From assembly GCA_014529385.2 (NCBI GenBank), contig CM043964.1, forward strand, positions 137,713,029 to 137,773,028: a DNA stretch of 60,000 bases, given 5' to 3'. Below, in pieces: positions 53,521 through 60,000 of the stretch. The notes below the pieces were generated by a model. The model made no database searches and was not told the origin of the DNA. It saw only the letters and a program-made list of their open reading frames with translations. The first letter of the stretch is position 1, and each line of letters starts with the position of its first letter. Source of the DNA: Adiantum capillus-veneris. Taxonomy: Eukaryota; Streptophyta; Polypodiopsida; Polypodiales; Pteridaceae. A program made the translations under genes and the position numbers.

Positions 53521-53888
53521 GCACATGTACAAATTTCTTTTAAATGACTCATGTTTTTGTCTTATAAGACTAGTCCTTTTTTTTAAAAATAAAAGTGTGC
53601 ACAAATTTAACTAATATGCATGCTTAAAATCATGTTTGTGATGACGACGTCTCTCAAACACCAAGTAGAATTTGTCACTCTACCTTGGGAGAATGAAATG
53701 GACTAAAGAGCAGACATGCTTGCAGCAGCTATGTCTCCCAAGCACCAAATGGATTAGTCATCCATCTTGGAAAGATGTCGTAGGGTAAAAAGGGATGCTT
53801 TACCCGCTAAGTACGATTGACTAATGACTAAGACTTTATCTCTTCTACCTCATAGTCGAGGACGACTATGATTTCAAGAGAGAGGTAA

Positions 53889-55526
53889 TGTCATAAAATC
53901 TAATATCTAACCAACCCAAATGATTTTCTCATATTAAATTGATCGCTCAATGTGGGAGAATAAACGGGAACAAGTGTTAAGATATAGATATGTTCTTATA
54001 GATCTATCTCAACACGGGGCCAATGGAAAAGGGGCCCAAATGGGAGATGGTCTATCAAAGAGCAAGGCTAACCAATGGAGCATAAGACCTTAGGGTTAGC
54101 TTCATTGAAGACCTCCAATAAATGTGTGTAAAAGTCCTTTGACCTTAGGTAAGCTAGGACTGAGCTTAAGGCGGGAACCCGGCCCAAGCTCGAGGTGCTT
54201 GTCCTGCTTGAGGTGCTTGTCGTGCTTGAGGTGCTTGTCATGCTTGAGGTGCTTGATTAAGATGCTTGAGGTGCTTGACTGGCTCCATGCTTGAGGTGCT
54301 TGACTTGCTGCATGATTAAGGTGCTTGAGGTGCCTTGAGAAGCTTGCCTGAGATGCTTGTGGGAACACCCCCTAAACCAAGTTCTTAGTCATGCTTGATG
54401 ACTAAGGTGCTTGAGCACCAAAGTCAAAAAAGATCCCTACAAGAGGGGGGGCGAGCCCTTTTCCTAGGGGCTAGAGAGAGAACACCCACACACACACACA
54501 CAAGGGAAGCCCCATCTTGAAGAGGCAGCAAGGACACTTGTTAAGCTCTTCCTCATGTTGGCCTCATGGTGTGCCTGAAGCCTATTGGTTGGCCACCCAA
54601 GGGGTTCAATGATAATTTATGGTATTTAATTAATTGATTTTGCATTTATCAAGTCCTCTCTCTCAAAGGGGAAAGGGGGACACTTGTCCCAAGGCTACCC
54701 TTGTTGCTTGTAATGACTTCTGCTTGTGATTGGCTAGGCCTGGAGGGGTCCAATGAGCTTTCATCATGAGCTACAAGGGGGGGTCGACCCAAGAAAGCTA
54801 GGGGGATGCTTAGGGGGTATACTCACCCACACACACTCACAAACACTCTCATTGTGTGCTATGCAAAGTGCAAGAGCTCCCTCTCCTTCTCCAAGCAAGT
54901 AGAGGTTGAGAGCCTACACCAACACTCTTGGCTATGGAGTGCAAATCCAACCAAGAGCCATGCTTCAATGCTTAAGCTTTCCATCTCCTTCTTCTTCATT
55001 ACTATGCTATTATGTATGCTAGAAACAAGAGTATGATAAGTGAGGAACTAGTTCTTTCTCCTATGAAATGTTTCTTCTTCCTCTTCCCTACCCTCATTCC
55101 CTGCTAGCTCTCTCCACCTTCGAAGGTGTTTGAGGTCTTGGGACTGAGGCTTGGGACAATTAAAGCTTTCTTCAAGTTCATGTTATGCTATGATTGTGAT
55201 GCATGAAGCTTTCCATCTTCATTGCATCACCTAGGTCACAAGGAACACAAAGATTGTATTGTAACAAGTCTCTCTTTATGGGAGAAATCATAATACAAAT
55301 GCCTATTGGAGGGGGAACCGGCTCCACATAAATCCAGTCCTCAACTGTTGTCATGTTCTCTAAATTCTCTCTCTTGCAAAAGTATTGTTCATGCCAAGTT
55401 AACTAATTACTATGATTATGTTGCTATCTTCAATTATGTCTACCGGCTATGCTCACAAAGTTATTTCTCGAAAGTATTCTCATTAATTTCCGCTATTCTC
55501 AAGTTGAATAGGCTAATTCCATTACA
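53889..55526 (+). repeat. 3' LTR of element 4 (type A)
   Basis: 1638 bp, TG...CA, with a short CA run (about 54485-54502). It is followed by ATGA and the rest of the element 2 LTR. Confidence 0.95.
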
Positions 55527-57961
55527 ATGACCTTCTCATCCAACTATTGGCAGAAGGCCATACCCGGATTATGACTGATTTCCAATAAGATACCGCGGGT
55601 ACTTCACCCGGCCGGGCAAAAATAAAACAAACCCATTCATCCCTTATCCCTCGAGCATGAATGACCTAGTATAACAACTTGCCGGTTGCGCTACCCCTAG
55701 CCAAAAAGGGCCAATCTCCATCAAGTTTCCCAAGAGAATCCTCTCAATGGGCCGACCTTTCAATCAAATTGACCCCAAGAAGATCCATCTTGGTTTCCGG
55801 TCATTTCCAAACAATCTTCAAAACTCCTAGTTAAATCTATGTTTTGTCAAATGGGCTATCCCTATCACCTCTTGAGATTCCTTTTTAACTCCTAGTTGGT
55901 AATTTCTAAGTTCATTCATTTATCAACCTTAATTCCTACTTTCATTAATTATCTACCAACCAAGTTTATTTAGAAAATACAAGCGAGTTTTTGCCATAGG
56001 CATTTGATGGTTAATGTCTCTTCAAAAATGCCAACTTTTTAAGTTCAATCCCTGTTTTGTACGGTTCCCAGGTTTTTGCAATCCTTTGCCATCCATGGGG
56101 CATCTCCATGGAAGCTTGTAGAGTTTTCGGTTCAAACAACATGGATATCAATTCTGCAAAGGTATCCCCTATCTCCCCCATCCCGTATTTGCAAACAAAT
56201 TTGAAATCGACAACTTTAGAACTACTCTTCGATATCAAAAATTGAACTACTTCTATCGAGTTTAGACAACTACTCTTTTCTTATGGTGCCTAGCTTTCCA
56301 TTTTAGGAAGCTACAAGGTCGTCCTATAATTTATGAGTCTTTGAGCTTTCCATTAAAGCTTAAACCTAAAATACAAGGTAGTCACTAAAGCTTACATCTA
56401 AGTGCAAAGTTACCATTAATGCTTAGCTTAAGAGTGCAGATCTACCTTTGAAACTTAACTTAATGATGCATAGATACTCTTAGCACTTACCCTAATTGCG
56501 AGGTTTCCATTAAAGCTAAAACCTAAAATACAAGGTAGTCACTAAAGCTTACACCTAAGTGCAAAGTTACCATTAAAGCTTAGCTTAAGAGTGCAAATCT
56601 ACCTTGGAAGCTTAGCTTAATAATGCATAGATACTTTTAGCACTTAACCCTAATTGCGAGGTTTCAATTAAAGCTTAAACCTAAAATACAAGGTAGTCAT
56701 TAAAGCTTACATCTAAGTGCAAAGTTACCATTAAAGATTAGCTTACGAGAGCAAATCTACCTTTGAAGCTTAAATTTATGATGCATAGATACTCTTATCA
56801 CTTGACCATAATTACGAGGTTTCCATTAAAGCTTAAACCTAAAAATGCAAGGTAGTCACTAAAGCTTACATCTAAGTGCAAAGTTACCATTAAAGCTTAG
56901 CTTATGAGTGCAAATCTACCTTTTAAGCTTAACTTATTGATGCATAGATACTCTTATCACTTAACCATAATTGCAAGGTTTCCATTAAAGCTTAAACCTA
57001 AAAATGCAAGGTAGCCACTAAAGCTTACATCTAAGTGCAAAGTTACCATCAAAGCTTAGCTTACAAGTACAAATCTACCTTTGAAGCTTAACATAATGAT
57101 GCATTACTACCACTAATACTTAACCCTAATTCCAAAGTTACCATTAAAGCTCAAACCTAAAATGATGCATATAAACCTTCCTAGTATTAAAACACCTGGA
57201 TCAATTAATCCTACTAGAAATGAAGATTACCTCCTCTAAACAAGTGGGAAGTGGGGTTGAAGTCTTTCTTGAAGAGATGTGAGGCTCAAGGAGGAAGGAA
57301 AGCGATTTAGGATGAAGAGGAAGGAGAGAGGAGCTTCTTCACAAAACCCTCAAGGGTTTGGCCTTCAAGAGAGGGAGAGAGCAAGAGCAAGGTTTAATGG
57401 AAACCTTGATTTACTTAAGCATAATCTTGAGCATGGCAAGTATGCAAGTAGCTTAGCAATATGTGTGTGTCAAATTACAAAGGAGAGGGGGTGCTTATAT
57501 ATGAAATGGTGGGTATTCTTTTCTCAATTCCTATTGGACCCCAATTTTCTTTTCAAATCCTACTGGACCCCAATTCTCCTCTCAATTGCTATTGTACCCC
57601 ATTTCTCTTCTCAAATGCTATTGGACCCAATTCTCTTTTTAATTCCTATTGGACCCCAATTTTCTTCTTAGTTCTTATCTCTTAACTTTATCTTTCAATC
57701 AAGTTAGTCCATTTTTCTCTCAGTTCCTGATCTAGATCAGTTCCCACGCGGCTTTTGACGATTAAGTATAAAAATAATCTTAATCTTTTTGAAAAAATAT
57801 AGCGATGATGTAATTTATTATCCGAAATATCCTTGTCTTTTCAATTTGGAGTAAAGTCTCGTTGTCCGCATGACTTTTTTGTCGGCCTTGCTTTTTTTCT
57901 AAATTATTTTCTAGGTTGAAAAAGTTTTAAATGACTCTAGGGTTTAGGGAGGGACCTTACA
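55527..57961 (-). repeat. 5' LTR of element 2, right part
   Basis: Continues the LTR from 47036 and matches 39682-42093, with a few indels. It contains the 158-bp tandem array (about 56346-57165) and the ATTGGACCCC units (57525-57665). Confidence 0.92.
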
Positions 57962-59159
57962 TACCAAAAGCCCAAAACTGGCAAGAACTCTCGCAAAATG
58001 ATATAATTGACATAGCTTCCAATCTAAAGGTTCATTTTTGAAAATTTTGATACCATAAGACCTCCTAATCATGCTGAAGCTGATGGTATCAAGAAAAGTC
58101 CTTTTAGCTTCCAAACATGGATCGCGATCCATGTTGCTCGAAGTCAGAATAGAAGCAGAATTTCACCACAGAAAGAGCTAATCCACAGGACCCTAATGGC
58201 TCTTTTAAAATTAAAATTGGACCTAAATTGTTGATGTTGTCTGAGGAATTGTGTGCTACTAAAAAACCTAGCTAAATTTTGTCGATTAAAAGCTAGAACT
58301 AACAAGAACAGCTATAAGCTCACAAGCTATGAAGCGATTTTTGACAGGTTGCAGGTATTAGAGGATACTACTCAGCAATTAAGATCAAACGGGGGATTCA
58401 AACTAGCTAATGAGATAGCCCCGTTTGGATTCTGCAATACCAATTCTTCATGAATTTGCGATCAAGCCTAAGATTGTACCAGAATAGGAATCCCATCATC
58501 TTTGACCAAGGAAGAAATCACTCAACGTAAGAAAGCATGAATCAAAGACCGGTGCCGCCTTTAGAATCCGTTTTAGAGGAGAGCTTCTCTAACACTTTTT
58601 CAGAAAGATCATACAGCCTCATGACTAAGGATTCTAACAATTTGAACCCTAAGGGAACAACTTCGATGGGGGCAGGTCCTTCTGAGCCTACATCTGATGT
58701 AAAATTGTTGTATTTGAAGTTTCAATTTGAAAATGTGCTTAAAGCCAAAATCTATAAGGATGGAATGGACCGCTACTGTGTTAAATTGGAAAATAACCGA
58801 GCGAGTTCAAAGATCTTGTAGATGTTGATTACGACGGGGATAGGTATTTTGATAGAGAGGGAATGATGTACCTTTTGGTTCATAACCCCTTTATTATGGA
58901 TAAATGGGGGATGAGTAGATTACAAGCTGGCCGATGAGCCACCCAAAATGGAGAAGCAAAATGCAGTGCTCAGACACACCAATGAGACAGAGCGCCTTAA
59001 TACAGACAACACGTATCTGAGGCTATATAAGCTTAATAATTGAGAACAAATACTCTATTACATATGTGACGAACTCCGCATTAAGGAACTGAATGATCGT
59101 AAAAACCTGTATGTTTTCACGTACACGGAGGGGAGAAGTATTCAGGTGGTTATAATAGA
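57962..59159 (+). pseudogene. Outer element continued: leader end and broken gag-like frames
   Basis: Continues 38659 beyond the TACCA duplication. A fifth palindrome (ACATGGATCGCGATCCATGT) lies at 58115-58134, on the same spacing as those at 37703-38558 once element 2 is removed. Coding-like pieces follow: 58253-58453, 58537-58821 (starts MNQRPVPPLESVLEES), a frame-shifted continuation with DVDYDGDRYFDREGMMYLLV, and a Lys/Asn-rich piece to about 59210. No known domain is recognised; I infer a decayed Gag-like protein. Confidence 0.45.
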
Positions 59160-59462
59160 CAAGTATGGTGTGGGACTGGTTCCTAACCTCACTCCAATCT
59201 TATTGCAGACATAGCGAGAACCACGAATATAATTATCAATCCATGGGATGAATCTAACCCAACTAGTGCATAGAGGCCACAAGAGGTTGTCAATCTCTTG
59301 GAAAACAACAAACAACTCGCATCTAACTCAAGCTACACTCAAGTGACAGAAATCACCAAAAGCTAATCGCTCATCGGCAAACAAATCACATCCGTTACAG
59401 CATCAAACGATATCCAAATGTTACAAAACTTCTAGGACAGGTTTATAAGACCTAATGAGAAT
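59160..59462 (-). repeat. Inverted copy of 5183-5452
   Basis: About 290 bp that match the first region on the opposite strand with moderate divergence and small indels. Both copies abut truncated type B Gypsy sequence. Confidence 0.8.
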
Positions 59463-60000
59463 CATTAGAATAAATTCCTAATGAGAATTACAAGAGTGCT
59501 TGGGTGGAGAGAGCAACAAAAAGCATAACACCTAGTTAGATAGCATCAACAATACTTTCAAAAGAGAGAGAAATTAAGCTATTGACAACAGTTGAGGACC
59601 GGATTTGCATGGAGCCGGTCCCCCCCCCAAAAGGCTTTGTATTATGGTTTCTCCCATCAAGAGAGACATTGTACAATACAATTCTTTGTGTTCCTTCAAG
59701 ACTAGCTAGTGCAATGAAGATGGAAGCTTCATGCACTAAGCAAAACACTTAACAACACAATTTGAATTATCCCCGTTCTCAGACCCAAGACCTCACACAC
59801 CTTCGAAGATGGTGAGAGCTAGCAGGGTATGAGAGTAGATTGAGAGGAAGAAGGAGTATCTTACGAGAAAGATGTACATCTCCTCACATAATCACTCATA
59901 TTAGCATAGCTTAGCTTAGTAATTATCTTGGTAGAGAAGATGAGCATGCATTGAAGCTTGGCTCTTGGTTGGATTTGCATCCACATGCCAAGAGAGTGTT
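59463..60000 (-). repeat. Truncated type B LTR, runs off the window
   Basis: Matches 29012 onward of the element 3 LTR (same strand), lacking the first 60 or so bases. The window ends before its other edge. Confidence 0.9.

Overview
This window is eukaryotic repeat-rich DNA, almost certainly from a land plant with a large genome. The signs are Ty3/Gypsy chromovirus polyproteins, initiator-tRNA-Met primer sites (TGGTATCAGAGC), long LTRs, nested insertions, GT-AG introns and long CA/GA microsatellites. A spore-bearing plant (fern or lycophyte) or a gymnosperm seems likelier than a compact angiosperm, but that is an impression, not a measurement. I see no rRNA, tRNA, CRISPR or bacterial-type operon.

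Layout, left to right. (1) 1-5460: remnant of an unrecognised LTR element. It has a leader with evenly spaced palindromes (1-897), a long broken coding-like stretch (898-4436), a purine tract, a 470-bp LTR-like block (4476-4945) and more leader-like DNA. (2) 5461-6069: fragment of a Gypsy element in minus orientation. (3) 6070-11846: a candidate 5.8-kb DNA transposon with 35-bp terminal inverted repeats matching at 34 of 35 positions. It holds a multi-exon DDE-transposase-like gene, a plant-type FCP1/HAD-like gene and a convergent gene ending in a ubiquitin-like domain. I know no described element with this content, so this is the best candidate here for something new. (4) 11847-12740 and 21523-23095: low-copy or repeat DNA split by element 1. 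(5) 12741-21522: element 1, an apparently intact, very young chromovirus with TSD CGTCA and one uninterrupted 1593-codon Gag-Pol frame. (6) 23100-26005: truncated relative of it. (7) 26601-28275: solo LTR with TSD AAACA, beside a fragment of an unknown spliced gene (28276-28712). (8) 28952-36721: element 3, minus strand, with near-identical LTRs but the 3' third of Pol deleted.

(9) 36722-59160: a three-level nest. The outer element has a Tat/Athila-like primer site at about 37157 and a leader with palindromes about every 275 bp. It is interrupted by element 2 (38660-57961, minus strand, 3.4-kb LTRs, TSD TACCA). The 5' LTR of element 2 is itself interrupted by element 4 (47037-55526, plus strand, a degenerate sister of element 1). 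(10) 59160-60000: an inverted copy of part of region 1, then another truncated Gypsy LTR that runs off the window.

The relative order of insertion is readable: outer element, then element 2, then element 4. Element 1 is the youngest by LTR similarity. Elements 1, 3 and 4 and the fragments belong to one chromovirus lineage with two LTR types. Type A is carried by elements 1 and 4. Type B is carried by element 3, the solo LTR and the truncated copies. Only element 1 looks able to encode everything needed for its own movement.
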